64,000 nt of DNA from Pseudomonas mandelii (GCF_900106065.1 NZ_LT629796.1:3937501-4001500); one strand, 5' to 3'. Shown: positions 26,135-40,375, counted from the stretch's first letter. Program-made: numbers and translations. Notes: generated from the sequence alone by a model not told the origin.

Positions 26135-26196
26135 ACCGAACTCCCGTTGCGCACCGGGATAGTGCATGCTTCGCAACCTAAAGGCTGGTCCCAATC

Positions 26197-26291
26197 CCTG
26201 CAGGAGCGGGGCTTGCCCGCGAATGCGGTGGTTCAGACAGCAATCATGTTGACTGAACCACCGTTCTCGCGGGCAAGCCTCGCTCCAACAG
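26197..26291. repeat. Inverted REP pair between aotP and argR
   Basis: Two REP cores in inverted orientation (AGGAGCGGGGCTTGCCCGCG and its near-complement), with an inner inverted arm GGTGGTTCAG...CTGAACCACC. The whole unit folds into a long hairpin in the aotP-argR gap. Confidence 0.88.
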
Positions 26292-26381
26292 GGGAATGCT
26301 GCAGGTTTCGAGATTTGCGTTCATTTACGGGCTAGCATTGGCCCATGCCTTCATCACTGTTTTCGTTTCGGATTGCCCGCC

Positions 26382-27362
26382 ATGACTGCCCATCGAATTG
26401 GTTTCCTGATTTGGCCCAGCACTAAAGCACTGACGCTTGCGCTGGCTGAGGAGGCCTTGCGTGTTGCCCAGCGTGTGCATCCGGATGTTGTCTACGAATT
26501 GTCGTTTTTGCAGGCCGAACCACCGACCGAAGGCGCCTGGCAACTGCCGGGTGAGCCGTGGGCCGGCAAGCTCGAAAACTTCCAGAAGCTGTTTCTGCTC
26601 GCCGATGAGCCGCCGACCACCCTCGCGCCGGCGCTCAGCAGTTCGCTGAAACAACTGGTGCGTGCCGGTTGCGTGATTGGTGGTTTGTCTGCCGGTGTCT
26701 ACCCGTTGGCGCAATTGGGTTTGCTCGACGGTTACCGCGCTGCCGTGCATTGGCGCTGGCAGGACGATTTCGCCGAACGCTTCCCTAAAGTGATCGCCAC
26801 CAGCCATCTGTTCGATTGGGATCGTGATCGACTGACCGCGTGTGGCGGCTTGTCGGTACTCGATCTGTTGCTGGCCGTGCTGGCCCGTGATCACGGCGCC
26901 GAACTGGCCGGCGCTGTGTCGGAAGAACTGGTAGTCGAGCGTATCCGCGAGGGTGGCGAACGCCAGCGCATCCCGCTGCAGAACCGCCTCGGTTCCAGCC
27001 ATCCGAAGCTCACCCAAGCGGTGTTGCTGATGGAAGCCAACATCGAAGAGCCGCTGACCACCGATGAAATCGCCCAGCACGTGTGCGTGTCCCGTCGACA
27101 ACTGGAGCGGATCTTCAAGCAATACCTCAACCGCGTGCCGAGCCAGTACTACCTGGAACTTCGCCTGAACAAGGCCCGGCAGATGTTGATGCAAACCAGC
27201 AAGTCGATCATTCAGATCGGCCTGTCCTGTGGCTTCTCATCGGGGCCGCATTTCTCCAGCGCCTACCGCAACTTCTTCGGTGCCACGCCGCGGGAAGATC
27301 GCAACCAGCGGCGCAGCAGCAGTCCATTCGAGTTGTCGTCGGTGCCGTCGGAGCGCGGCTGA
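26382..27362 (+). CDS. argR: ArgR, AraC-family regulator of arginine metabolism
   Basis: 326 residues from the ATG at 26382 (a TTG lies three codons upstream). The N-terminal two thirds are a glutamine-amidotransferase-like (DJ-1/PfpI) sensor domain, with VRAGCVIGGLSAGVYPLAQL and TACGGLSVLDLLLAVL. The C-terminal AraC HTH pair has TTDEIAQHVCVSRRQLERIF and SIIQIGLSCGFSSGPHFSSA. It is directly downstream of aotJQMOP, as in P. aeruginosa, where ArgR activates aot and aru genes in response to arginine. Matching half-sites occur upstream of aotJ and aruC in this window. Confidence 0.94.
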   Translation: MTAHRIGFLIWPSTKALTLALAEEALRVAQRVHPDVVYELSFLQAEPPTEGAWQLPGEPWAGKLENFQKLFLLADEPPTTLAPALSSSLKQLVRAGCVIGGLSAGVYPLAQLGLLDGYRAAVHWRWQDDFAERFPKVIATSHLFDWDRDRLTACGGLSVLDLLLAVLARDHGAELAGAVSEELVVERIREGGERQRIPLQNRLGSSHPKLTQAVLLMEANIEEPLTTDEIAQHVCVSRRQLERIFKQYLNRVPSQYYLELRLNKARQMLMQTSKSIIQIGLSCGFSSGPHFSSAYRNFFGATPREDRNQRRSSSPFELSSVPSERG

Positions 27363-27364
27363 TG

Positions 27365-30300
27365 TTACTCGTCGATCTCGGAACCCTCTGAGGTCGACAC
27401 CTGTATTTCCCCTCGGTTGATGACCTCCTCCACGCCAAAATCCGCACGGGTCAGTTCAAAGAAGCGGACCAGTCGCGCGAGGCTTTCCTGGGAAAACGGA
27501 TTGCCTCTCAAGGTGATGTTTTCAGCAATTTCCACCGGCAATTCCAGCAGGTCGCTGGGCACCTCGGTTATTGCATTCATGCTCAGGTCAGCCCAGTCGA
27601 GATCCGCCAGCTGAAGCAGGCCGTCGGGTATGTCAGTGATGCCGGTGTCGTTGAGCAGCACGGTCGACAAGTCGGGCATTTGGCTTAGATCCGGCGTGCG
27701 CCCCAACGGGTTAAAGCTCAGGTCGAGGTAATCAAGCTGCTCCATTCCCGCCAATGCACTTGCCGACTCCGCTGAAAGGCTGACCCGGCAATCGGGGAGC
27801 GACAGCGAGCGCAGGCGTCCCATCTTGAACACCGAATCGGGAATGTCACCCAGGTCACACTCGCGTAGCCGCAGGCTTTTGAGGTTGAGAAAGGACTCAA
27901 GGAAACGCCCCAGGCGTGTTGCGCCCTCGGCACTGTCAACCTCAAGCGCGGAAACATGGCTGAAGTCCGCACTCAAGGTCGGCAGTTCGCCATTGATGAC
28001 CGGACGGACCCTGAGTTCGAACGTCGGCTCAAGTGCTTCGTTGAACTCATCCAGTTCCGACTCGCGCTGCCAGCACTTCTCGAGCGCTTGCTTGAATTCG
28101 TCGCGGTTCGTTTGCTCGGCAACGAGTTGCTCGTCACTGAACGGTTCGCCCGTCACCGGGTGCTGCTGCGGAACATCGGCGGTCCACGCGGACAAATCGT
28201 TTTTCAGCTGGGTGAGCTCTTGTTCAAGGCGCGTCAAATAGCTGCGGCCATCCTCCAGAGTCCCCGGCAATTCGTAGACGAACTCGCTCGCCTGCTCGAT
28301 TTCCATGCTGGGGTACAGCGCCTTGACCCGATCGATATCGGCTTCGGGTGCATAGACGCCCATGTCGTAGGCGGTTTCGAAGTGGTGTTGCTTGATCAAT
28401 TCTCGCGCGCTGTTCGACAGTGGGTTGTCGGTGAGGTGCAGGCCGCGCTTGTCGTAAAGCGAACTCTCGAATAACCCGGCAGGCAACTCGCTGATGTGGT
28501 TGTTCATCAGCAGGAGGGTTTGAAGCTTCGGGTGTTGCAGAAGGCTGGCCGCAATCCCTGTCTGGCGGGTGTCGCTCAGGTCCAGGTGCGCCAGCTCGCT
28601 CATCGTGTCGATATGCGGCAAGGTTTCAAACGGATTTTTGTACAGGTCGAGCATGGCCAGTTGCTTCATTGATGCCAGCTTCGACCACGTGGCGGCGTCG
28701 ACCCGGATGCCGCAATCGCTCAAGACCAAGGCGTGAAGGTCGGGCATTTGGCTGATGGCGTCGGGGAGGGTGTTCAGGGAAAAGCGGCGCAATTCCAGGC
28801 GGCGCAGCCCGCTGAAACCTCGTAGAAACGCGGGAATGGCCTGTGCGCTGCGGGTGCCTTCCAGGGACAGCTGCGACACATGACTGAAATCGGCAGTCAA
28901 CGACGGCAAGTCGCCGAGGATCGGCTCTGCAAACCTGAGCACATATTGGGTCACCCCCTCCGGTGTGTCGAAATCCCGGTCGGACTGTCGACGCCAGCTG
29001 CGCTGGATTTCCTGGGCCAGCAACCGTCGGTTGTTTCGCTCGGCTTGTTGATCAAGCTCACTGAGCGGGCTTCCGGTTTCAGGATGGGTTGTGGGGGAAT
29101 CACTGACCCAGGCGCGCAGGTCCTGATGCAGTCGGGCCAACTCCCTCCTCAAGCGTGAAAGTTCTACGCGAGCACCGTCGGGATGAAGTTGCAGTGTCTG
29201 GACAATGGACTGCATTTCTTCCTGAGGCAGGTTGGGGTAAACCTCGCGCACCCGGTCGTTGAGCGTCGGTGTCTCGCGGGCGATTCGACTGTAGCCCTCG
29301 GTACCACCGGGCAGGCGCATGGTGGTCGGGTCATAGAACGGTTTCCGATGGGGATTTTTTGCAAACAGCCTGCGTAAGGCCGGTTGCTCCAGTGCGTGTT
29401 CGGCGATGCGTTGTTTAAGAACCTGGGCATCTGTGATCGAAGGGTTCAACTTGTTGCGTTGCGCATCCGGCAGCGCCCGGAACAAGGCCTGATAAAAATC
29501 CTCCGGCGACGAATCCGAGTCTTGGTGTACGTGGTAAGTCCCGTCTTCAGCGCGAACCAGTATTTTTTGTAGGGGCGCATCGGGTTGGCCAATGCTGTCG
29601 CGCAAAGCCCCCTCGGCCGAGTAGTCCCGCACTTCGATACGCAACCCGGCTGGTAAATCGGGCAGTGAGTTCAGGCTTTGCAAGGCCAGTCGGTGGGTGT
29701 CGGTGGTGTCCAACGCTTCGGAATAAAAACCTTCAGAGGCTCGGATAGCACGCACGGCCTCCATGGCTTTGAGCGCGGCGTCCTTGAGACGCTGGGGCGT
29801 GCGGCCGTTGTGCAGCTGTTTCAGTTCCGTGCCGGACGCATTGCTCACCAGTTCCTCGGCGATATCGGTAGGTAACCCCCGCACATCATCAATCAGCCGC
29901 TGAACCCGCAGGTCATCGGTTTTTTCCAGCGCGCGATAACGCAGATCGAACAGCGATTTGCGGTAATCCCGGGCCAGTTCTGCGGTGCGTTGTCTGAAGG
30001 CTGATGTTTGGGCTTGCGCTGTCGGCATTGGCGTGTCGACAGGCCAGCCGTCGTAGCCACTCAGCAGTTGATGTTGCAGGGTCGAATCAGCCTTTCGATA
30101 GTGCTCGGGTTGATCACTGCCGATCTGCTCGATAAAGGTGTCGATGTCCCGGTTGATCTTGAAACGCTTGATCGTGTCGGTCAGCAGCGAAGGCGGGCGG
30201 TAATGTTCGACATGCATTTCGCGCACGGCGTTGTCGTGGAAACCGCTGACCCGCAGGATCTGCTCGCGCTCGGCGTTGCTGAACGACTCGACACCCTGGC

Positions 30301-32230
30301 CGATTCGACGCATGACCGTTTCCCGATCCCACTCCAGCGGTTGTTCCAGCTCGGTGTGCCAGGCGCCGTGGTGATTGTGCAGTAAAGACGGCTGATAAGC
30401 ATCGGCGCGGGTCGGGTGCTCAATCTGAAACGCGTTGGAGGTGCCGTCGGGTTTCACGGCATACAGTTTTCCTTCCAGAGGCAGCAGCGTCTTGCCCCCG
30501 TGGCGATAGAGGCCAAGCTGATCGGGTTTGGCGTCTTCGGGCAAACGCTGTGCCTGTTCGTAAGGGGTCAGATCCGGCTTCCAGTAGCGGGTTTTTCCTT
30601 TCGGCGTTGCGACGGGTTTGAGCGGGTCGACCAGCGCGACCGCTTCGCGCGAAAGCAAACGGCTGAAGGCGCCGGCAGCGATCGCACCACCCACCGCGAA
30701 TGTGCCCACCTCAACCACTGTTTCAGCGAGTGTAATCAAATGCCCGACCGCCTCTGTTTTCAGTCCTTCGGCCAGGTCTACGATGCCTTCGAATGTTTCG
30801 TCGAGTAACTGGTAAGCCATATAACCCAGCATTATTTCGCCAAGAAACGGGACGAACGGCAATGCCACGAATGTTGCGATTTCAAGCAGCGTCGAAGCTA
30901 CTTTGCTGACGGCATCCCACAAAGCCCAGCGCGCGTTTCGGTCGGCGGAGGCGGTGGAGACGGCCAGCGTGCTGGCGTCGTTGAGGATCTTGTTCAGTTG
31001 TCGCTGATAGAGATGGTTCCACAGGTCCGCGCTGAACGGCGTCATTGAAAACCGCAGGTTAGGCCTGTCGATGGGTGTTTCGCGCCAGCTCGGCAGTGGG
31101 TCGCCACGCTTGTGTTGATGCCAGGTCACGCGCTGGAGGCGGCGGTTGAGATCAGCAAAAAAAGGGCCCCTTTCCTTATGCTCGACGAAGCGGCTGAAGA
31201 ACGTCTGGTAGGCCGGGGCGCGTAGCTTGCGGGTCAGCTCGGTCATGAACGCCAGGGTGTTCGGGTACTCCTTGAGCGGGTGCTCGGGATCGTCGGGAAT
31301 GTAGGCAATGATCCGTGTTCCCTTGCGCGCGCGCTCCAGGCTCGGCGCGAAGACGACAATCCCGGTCAGGGAGGAGGACATGAGGGTCAGGTCATGACCG
31401 TACAGCGGCTGGCCATTGAGTCGCGCCCCGGAACGACCTTCCACAAGGCGCAGGATCGAGTGATAGGCATCCTCCGTAATATCCTTGCGGATTTGAGCCA
31501 TTTGCAGCGCGGCTTTGAGTGCCGTTTTATGCGAGCTGATCACCTTCGCTTTCAACACCGCGCCGGCCACCGGGTTGGTCAGCCCAAGATTGTCTTTGAG
31601 GTACGTGGTGTAGCGGGCGCCGATGTCCAGTTCCCGGCACAGCCTCACAAAGGCAGCGATGGTCAGTTTCTGATTGACCGCCGGCAGCGTATCGAACTGC
31701 CCTGCGGGCGATGGTTCGGTAATGAACGTCGAGGCGGGCTCGTAAGCATCCGCCGCCATTTCCGATGCCTGAAAGTTATGCAAGGCGGCGTCGAGCAGCG
31801 ACACGGTCCAGGTGCGCGCAGCGCCCGTCTTGATCCCGAACCAGGGCACGGCTTGTGGAATGTACAGGCGCAGGAAGGTGGTTTTAACGTCCACTTCCAG
31901 ATCAAACCGGGTTTTTAAGGCCGGGCTTAGCAACGCTTCGGCGAAGGCGCGTGCGCTTTGCAGCCTCAACAGCGTTGAGTCCAGACGATTTCGCTGGGTC
32001 CAATGTTCCTGGCTGAGCTTTTTCAGCGACTGGTGTTGCAGGGATGTCGCGGTGCCGTGCCAGTGCGGCGCGGCAAGCGAGGCGGTTTTGAGGGCATCGC
32101 GTGTCGCGGGCGAGGCTTCCAATACCCAGGCCGGCAGGTTGTTGAACAGATGATGGTAGTGATCGTCCGGTTGCGTGGCGGATTCATTGCCACCGACATT
32201 TGAAGGGCGATCGTTTTCGTGTCGACTCAT
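27365..32230 (-). CDS. Very large DUF6543/leucine-rich-repeat protein, toxin- or effector-like
   Basis: 1621 residues, convergent with argR (2 nt apart). Residues of about 20-430 resemble the DUF6543 'dermonecrotic toxin' domain (HHLFNNLPAWVLEASPATRD). A hydrophobic region (about 450-540, VASTLLEIATFVALPFVPFL) could insert into a membrane. Two leucine-rich-repeat blocks follow (about 1105-1290 and 1415-1600), each preceded by a similar coiled-coil module (HQDLRAWVSDSPTTHPETG and KNDLSAWTADVPQQHPVTG), so this half is a tandem duplication. Relatives often end in a NEL-type E3 ligase domain, but here the protein stops soon after the second block with no Cys-containing ligase motif. It interrupts the argR-aruC neighbourhood known from P. 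aeruginosa. No secretion signal is obvious. Confidence 0.8.
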   Translation of the reverse strand: MSRHENDRPSNVGGNESATQPDDHYHHLFNNLPAWVLEASPATRDALKTASLAAPHWHGTATSLQHQSLKKLSQEHWTQRNRLDSTLLRLQSARAFAEALLSPALKTRFDLEVDVKTTFLRLYIPQAVPWFGIKTGAARTWTVSLLDAALHNFQASEMAADAYEPASTFITEPSPAGQFDTLPAVNQKLTIAAFVRLCRELDIGARYTTYLKDNLGLTNPVAGAVLKAKVISSHKTALKAALQMAQIRKDITEDAYHSILRLVEGRSGARLNGQPLYGHDLTLMSSSLTGIVVFAPSLERARKGTRIIAYIPDDPEHPLKEYPNTLAFMTELTRKLRAPAYQTFFSRFVEHKERGPFFADLNRRLQRVTWHQHKRGDPLPSWRETPIDRPNLRFSMTPFSADLWNHLYQRQLNKILNDASTLAVSTASADRNARWALWDAVSKVASTLLEIATFVALPFVPFLGEIMLGYMAYQLLDETFEGIVDLAEGLKTEAVGHLITLAETVVEVGTFAVGGAIAAGAFSRLLSREAVALVDPLKPVATPKGKTRYWKPDLTPYEQAQRLPEDAKPDQLGLYRHGGKTLLPLEGKLYAVKPDGTSNAFQIEHPTRADAYQPSLLHNHHGAWHTELEQPLEWDRETVMRRIGQGVESFSNAEREQILRVSGFHDNAVREMHVEHYRPPSLLTDTIKRFKINRDIDTFIEQIGSDQPEHYRKADSTLQHQLLSGYDGWPVDTPMPTAQAQTSAFRQRTAELARDYRKSLFDLRYRALEKTDDLRVQRLIDDVRGLPTDIAEELVSNASGTELKQLHNGRTPQRLKDAALKAMEAVRAIRASEGFYSEALDTTDTHRLALQSLNSLPDLPAGLRIEVRDYSAEGALRDSIGQPDAPLQKILVRAEDGTYHVHQDSDSSPEDFYQALFRALPDAQRNKLNPSITDAQVLKQRIAEHALEQPALRRLFAKNPHRKPFYDPTTMRLPGGTEGYSRIARETPTLNDRVREVYPNLPQEEMQSIVQTLQLHPDGARVELSRLRRELARLHQDLRAWVSDSPTTHPETGSPLSELDQQAERNNRRLLAQEIQRSWRRQSDRDFDTPEGVTQYVLRFAEPILGDLPSLTADFSHVSQLSLEGTRSAQAIPAFLRGFSGLRRLELRRFSLNTLPDAISQMPDLHALVLSDCGIRVDAATWSKLASMKQLAMLDLYKNPFETLPHIDTMSELAHLDLSDTRQTGIAASLLQHPKLQTLLLMNNHISELPAGLFESSLYDKRGLHLTDNPLSNSARELIKQHHFETAYDMGVYAPEADIDRVKALYPSMEIEQASEFVYELPGTLEDGRSYLTRLEQELTQLKNDLSAWTADVPQQHPVTGEPFSDEQLVAEQTNRDEFKQALEKCWQRESELDEFNEALEPTFELRVRPVINGELPTLSADFSHVSALEVDSAEGATRLGRFLESFLNLKSLRLRECDLGDIPDSVFKMGRLRSLSLPDCRVSLSAESASALAGMEQLDYLDLSFNPLGRTPDLSQMPDLSTVLLNDTGITDIPDGLLQLADLDWADLSMNAITEVPSDLLELPVEIAENITLRGNPFSQESLARLVRFFELTRADFGVEEVINRGEIQVSTSEGSEIDE

Positions 32231-32359
32231 GCGCTATTCCCTTAGCGTTTGGATGAGTCGCCAGCAAAACAGACGATGACGGGGCGGGTGCGGTACATAT
32301 TTACCGCACCGCTCGACAAGCCTGCCTATAACCTGTGCCGGCGGTTTAAACTGCGCCTT

Positions 32360-33737
<1,378 letters not shown>

Positions 33738-33800
33738 TAGACCCTTCGGCGCCTGACATTTCAGGTGTCGAACCCAATTTTTATGCCGGACCCGCTCTTC

Positions 33801-33893
33801 TGTAGGAGCAAGGCTTGCCCGCGAAAGCGGCGTGTCAGACACCTTGTTATTGGCTGACACACCGCTTTCGCGGGCAAGCCTCGCTCCTGCAAG
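33801..33893. repeat. Inverted REP pair between aruC and aruF
   Basis: Two REP cores in inverted orientation with an inner arm GTGTCAG...CTGACAC, forming one long hairpin in the transcript between aruC and aruF. Confidence 0.88.
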
Positions 33894-33940
33894 GGTTCGG
33901 CTTATTTCCCCCAAAAGAGTTACGAGAAAGGAGTGACACC

Positions 33941-34960
33941 ATGCTGGTGATGCGCCCCGCGCAAATGGCTGATCTGGGCGAGGTACAGCGTCTGGCTGCG
34001 GACAGCCCGATTGGTGTCACTTCCTTGCCGGATGACGTTGAACGCCTGAGCGACAAGATCGCCGCAAGCGAAGCCTCGTTTTCCGCGGAAGTCAGCTTCA
34101 ACGGCGAAGAAAGCTATTTCTTCGTCCTCGAAGACTCGACCACCGGCAAATTGGTCGGTTGCTCTGCAATCGTTGCCTCCGCCGGTTACTCCGAGCCGTT
34201 CTACAGCTTTCGCAATGAAACCTTCGTGCACGCCTCCCGCGAGCTGAAGATTCATAACAAGATTCACGTGCTCTCGCAGTGCCACGACCTGACCGGCAAC
34301 AGCTTGCTGACCAGTTTCTACGTGCAGCGCGAGTTGGTGGGTTCGCCCTGGGCCGAGCTCAACTCCCGTGGTCGTCTGCTGTTCGTTGCCAGCCATCCGG
34401 AGCGCTTTGCCGATTCCGTGGTGACCGAGATCGTCGGTTACAGCGACGAAAATGGCGATTCGCCGTTCTGGGACGCCATCGGTCGCAACTTCTTCGACCT
34501 CAACTACGCCGAAGCCGAGCGTCTGTGCGGCCTGAAGAGCCGGACCTTCCTCGCCGAACTGATGCCGCATTACCCGATCTACGTGCCTTTGCTGCCGGAC
34601 ACCGCTCAAGAAGCGATGGGCCAGGTGCATCCGCGAGCCCAGATCACCTTCGACATCCTGATGCGCGAAGGCTTCGAGACCGATCACTACATCGACATTT
34701 TCGACGGCGGCCCGACGTTGCATGCCCGCGTCTCCGGGATCCGCTCGATCGCGCAGAGCCGTGTGGTGCCGGTGAAAATTGGCGAGGCGGTCAAAGGTGT
34801 CGGTCGTCAGTACCTGGTGGCCAACGCCCAGTTGCAGGATTACCGCGCTGTATTGCTTGAGCTCGATTACGCGCCGGGCAAACCCGTGACCCTGGATCTT
34901 GAAGCGGCCGAAGCCCTGGGCGTCGGTGAGGGTGCGAGCGTGCGCCTGGTGGCGGTTTAA
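33941..34960 (+). CDS. aruF: Arginine/ornithine N-succinyltransferase, alpha subunit
   Basis: 339 residues from the ATG at 33941 with AAAGGAG upstream; the frame open to 33815 runs through the REP and is not coding. The AstA-family pattern is clear: MLVMRPAQMADLGEVQRLA, HVLSQCHDLTGNSLLTSFYV, FWDAIGRNFFDLNYAEAERL, and QVHPRAQITFDILMREGFET. With AruG it transfers succinyl from succinyl-CoA to the amino group of arginine, the first step of the pathway. The two subunits are paralogues. Confidence 0.94.
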   Translation: MLVMRPAQMADLGEVQRLAADSPIGVTSLPDDVERLSDKIAASEASFSAEVSFNGEESYFFVLEDSTTGKLVGCSAIVASAGYSEPFYSFRNETFVHASRELKIHNKIHVLSQCHDLTGNSLLTSFYVQRELVGSPWAELNSRGRLLFVASHPERFADSVVTEIVGYSDENGDSPFWDAIGRNFFDLNYAEAERLCGLKSRTFLAELMPHYPIYVPLLPDTAQEAMGQVHPRAQITFDILMREGFETDHYIDIFDGGPTLHARVSGIRSIAQSRVVPVKIGEAVKGVGRQYLVANAQLQDYRAVLLELDYAPGKPVTLDLEAAEALGVGEGASVRLVAV

Positions 34961-35030
34961 CGACTGCTTGAGTGTTTAGAAAGCAGCGAAGTTTCGCGGG
35001 TGGCGCAAGCGGCCCGTTTGAGGAGATAGC

Positions 35031-37522
<2,492 letters not shown>

Positions 37523-37528
37523 TGCCCA

Positions 37529-37621
37529 TCGCCCGCAGGCTGGCTCCCACAGGTTCGGTGGTGTTCACACATTTTGTGTACGACCCCATCACTGTGGGAG
37601 CCAGCTTGCTGGCGATGGCCG
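37529..37621. repeat. Inverted REP pair between aruD and aruB
   Basis: CATCGCCCGCAGGCTGGCTC is matched by an inverted copy ending at about 37621. It is the 'GGGAGCCAGC' REP variant. It sits between aruD and aruB, so it would form a hairpin within the operon transcript. Confidence 0.85.
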
Positions 37622-37683
37622 CGACGCGGTCTTACTGAATAGTTACTGAAGCCATAACAACAGATTCTTGTGGAGCCTCGCTG

Positions 37684-39030
37684 ATGAAATCCTATGAAGT
37701 CAATTTTGACGGTCTAGTGGGGCCGACCCATAACTACGGCGGTTTGTCCTACGGCAACGTCGCGTCCCAGAGCAACAGCCAGCAGTCTTCGAACCCGAAG
37801 GAAGCCGCGCTGCAAGGCCTGGCGAAAATGAAAGCGCTGATGGAAATGGGCTTTCAGCAAGGCGTTCTGGCCCCTCAGGAACGTCCTGACGTTGCGGCCC
37901 TGCGCCGTCTGGGCTTCAGCGGCACCGACGCGCAAGTGATCGAGAAAGCCGCCAAAGACGCGATGCCCTTGCTGGTCGCCAGTTGCTCGGCGTCGAGCAT
38001 GTGGGTGGCCAACGCCGCCACGGTCAGCCCGAGTGCCGATACTGCGGATGGCCGCGTGCATTTCACCGCTGCCAACCTCAACTGCAAATACCACCGCAGC
38101 ATCGAACACCCGACCACCAGCCGCGTGCTGGGGGCGATGTTCGCTGACCAGAAACACTTTGCTCACCACGCCGCCTTGCCGGCGGTGGCGCAGTTCGGCG
38201 ACGAAGGCGCGGCCAACCACACCCGTTTCTGCCGTGAATACGGTGACGCCGGCGTCGAGTTCTTCGTGTTCGGTCGCTCCGCATTCGACACCCGCTACCC
38301 GGCTCCCCAGAAGTACCCGGCGCGCCAGACGCTTGAAGCCTCGCAAGCCGTTGCCCGCCTGCACGGCTTGAGCGATGACGGCGTGGTCTTCGCTCAGCAG
38401 AACCCATCGGTGATCGATCAGGGCGTGTTCCACAACGACGTGATCGCGGTAGGTAACGGCGAGGTGCTGTTCTATCACGAGGACGCGTTCCTCGACACCG
38501 AGCAGATGCTCGCTGAACTGCAGGGCAAACTCGCAAAAGTCGGTGGGAAATTCCAGTCAATTTGCGTCCCGCGTTCTGCCGTTACCGTCGAAGACGCCGT
38601 TCGTTCCTACCTGTTCAATAGCCAATTGCTGACCCGCCCTGACGGTTCGATGCTGTTGATCGTGCCGGAAGAGTGCCGTGGCAATGAACGCGTCTGGCAG
38701 TATCTGCAAGGTTTGACCAGCTCCGGCGGCCTGATCCGCGAAGTGAAGGTTTTCGATCTGAAACAAAGTATGCAGAACGGCGGTGGCCCGGCTTGCCTGC
38801 GGTTGCGTGTCGCACTGAATGAAACCGAACTGGCGGCGGTCAATCCAGGGGTTATCATGACGGCACCGTTGTACGGCACGCTGACCGAATGGGTCGACAA
38901 GCACTACCGTGACCGCATGGCCGAAACCGACCTGGCGGACCCGCAATTGCTGCTTGAGTGCCGGACGGCACTGGATGAACTGACGCAAATCCTTAAACTG
39001 GGCGCGGTTTATCCTTTCCAGATCAATTGA
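37684..39030 (+). CDS. aruB: N-succinylarginine dihydrolase
   Basis: 448 residues. The AstB pattern is clear: [20 protein letters not shown] at the N terminus, [40 protein letters not shown] and the catalytic Cys in [17 protein letters not shown]. It hydrolyses succinylarginine to succinylornithine, CO2 and ammonia, the second step of the pathway. The end overlaps an in-frame TTG of the next ORF, but that gene probably starts later (39051). Confidence 0.95.
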   Translation: MKSYEVNFDGLVGPTHNYGGLSYGNVASQSNSQQSSNPKEAALQGLAKMKALMEMGFQQGVLAPQERPDVAALRRLGFSGTDAQVIEKAAKDAMPLLVASCSASSMWVANAATVSPSADTADGRVHFTAANLNCKYHRSIEHPTTSRVLGAMFADQKHFAHHAALPAVAQFGDEGAANHTRFCREYGDAGVEFFVFGRSAFDTRYPAPQKYPARQTLEASQAVARLHGLSDDGVVFAQQNPSVIDQGVFHNDVIAVGNGEVLFYHEDAFLDTEQMLAELQGKLAKVGGKFQSICVPRSAVTVEDAVRSYLFNSQLLTRPDGSMLLIVPEECRGNERVWQYLQGLTSSGGLIREVKVFDLKQSMQNGGGPACLRLRVALNETELAAVNPGVIMTAPLYGTLTEWVDKHYRDRMAETDLADPQLLLECRTALDELTQILKLGAVYPFQIN

Positions 39031-39050
39031 ACGTCGAGAGCGTAAAAAAC

Positions 39051-39338
39051 ATGAGCGATACCCTGCAGCTGATCCTTGAAGACACCGACGGCACGCAACT
39101 GGAAACGTCCTGCACCCGCGTCGCGGTCCTGTGGCAAGGCAAAGAGCTGTGGATCCAGCAGGACGGCCGCGGCCAGCTGCTGATCGGCGTGGACGTTGAA
39201 GAAGGTGATGCCGAATACGCAAACCTGCTGCTGCGCCCATTGGCGACTAATCTGGTAAGTCTGCAACTGGAAATGGAACCGGCTGAAGTCGGCGACGAAG
39301 ACCACGTGCACGGCCCGGATTGCGCACACGACCACTAA
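39051..39338 (+). CDS. Small His-tailed protein of the aru cluster, unknown function
   Basis: 95 residues from the ATG at 39051. An N-terminal beta-rich part (LQLILEDTDGTQLETSCTRV, VAVLWQGKELWIQQD) is followed by an acidic, His-rich tail, GDEDHVHGPDCAHDH, which looks suited to binding a metal ion such as zinc or nickel. A small gene lies in the same place between aruB and aruE in P. aeruginosa. AruE is a zinc enzyme, so a metal-delivery role is conceivable, but this is only inference. Confidence 0.8.
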   Translation: MSDTLQLILEDTDGTQLETSCTRVAVLWQGKELWIQQDGRGQLLIGVDVEEGDAEYANLLLRPLATNLVSLQLEMEPAEVGDEDHVHGPDCAHDH

Positions 39339-39350
39339 GGAAATCGCTCT

Positions 39351-40361
39351 ATGCTCGCCCTCGGCAAACTGCTTGAACTGACCCTCGCCGGCCGCGAACC
39401 GGCGGAGAAGACTCAACTGACTGTCGAAGGCGTGCGCATGCGCTGGTTGAGCGAAGGTGCGCTGGAAGTCCGGCCGCCTGAGGCGCGCGACAATGGCCTG
39501 GACCTGCTGCTGTCAGCGGGTATCCATGGCAACGAAACAGCGCCGATCGAGTTGCTCGATCGCCTGTTGCATGACATCGCTCGCGGCGACTTGAAACCGC
39601 GCGCACGCATTCTGTTCCTGTTTGGCAACCCGGAAGCGATTCGCAAAGGCGAGCGCTTCGTCGAGCAGGACGTCAATCGGCTGTTCAACGGCCGTCACGA
39701 ACAAACCAGCGGCTCCGAAGCCCTGCGCGCCTGTGAACTGGAGCGGCTGGCGGCGAGTTTCTTCAGCCTGCCGGATCGCAGCCGCCTGCATTACGACCTG
39801 CACACTGCGATTCGTGGTTCGAAAATCGAGCAGTTCGCGTTGTATCCCTGGAAAGAGGGGCGCCAGCATTCACGCCTCGAGCTGGCCCGTTTGCGTGCTG
39901 CCGGTATGGAAGCGGTGCTGTTGCAGAACAAGCCGTCGATTGTGTTCAGCTCTTACACCTACGACAAGCTCGCTGCCGAGTCTTTCACCCTTGAGCTGGG
40001 CAAGGCGCGGCCGTTTGGGCAGAACGACGGTGTGAACGTCTCGCTGCTTGAAACCCGCCTCCAGCAGATTATCGAAGGCACCGAGCCTGCGGTGACCGAC
40101 GAAGGCCTGGACGGTTTGCAGTTGTTCAGCGTGGCGCGGGAAATCATCAAGCACAGCGATAGCTTCCGCCTGAACCTGCCGGCGGACATCGAGAACTTTT
40201 CGGAGTTGGACGTGGGTTACGTACTGGCCGAAGACATCGCCCAGACCCGCTGGATCATCGAAGAGAAGGGCGCCCGGATCATCTTCCCGAACCCCAAGGT
40301 CAAAAACGGCCTGCGCGCCGGCATCCTGATCGTGCCCGCCACCGACGAAAACCTGGCATAA
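39351..40361 (+). CDS. aruE: Succinylglutamate desuccinylase
   Basis: 336 residues, 12 nt after the small His-tailed gene. The M14-type zinc site is visible: [19 protein letters not shown] gives the first His and Glu ligands, and [20 protein letters not shown] the second His. [13 protein letters not shown] is the Arg-containing substrate motif. It releases succinate and glutamate, the last step of the arginine succinyltransferase pathway. Confidence 0.94.
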   Translation: MLALGKLLELTLAGREPAEKTQLTVEGVRMRWLSEGALEVRPPEARDNGLDLLLSAGIHGNETAPIELLDRLLHDIARGDLKPRARILFLFGNPEAIRKGERFVEQDVNRLFNGRHEQTSGSEALRACELERLAASFFSLPDRSRLHYDLHTAIRGSKIEQFALYPWKEGRQHSRLELARLRAAGMEAVLLQNKPSIVFSSYTYDKLAAESFTLELGKARPFGQNDGVNVSLLETRLQQIIEGTEPAVTDEGLDGLQLFSVAREIIKHSDSFRLNLPADIENFSELDVGYVLAEDIAQTRWIIEEKGARIIFPNPKVKNGLRAGILIVPATDENLA

Positions 40362-40375
40362 CAGACACAGTAGTC

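Noticed and set aside
27365..32230. NEL-type E3 ubiquitin ligase domain at the C terminus of the LRR protein
   Set aside because: Relatives often carry it, but after the second LRR block only about 40 residues remain and no Cys-containing ligase motif is present.
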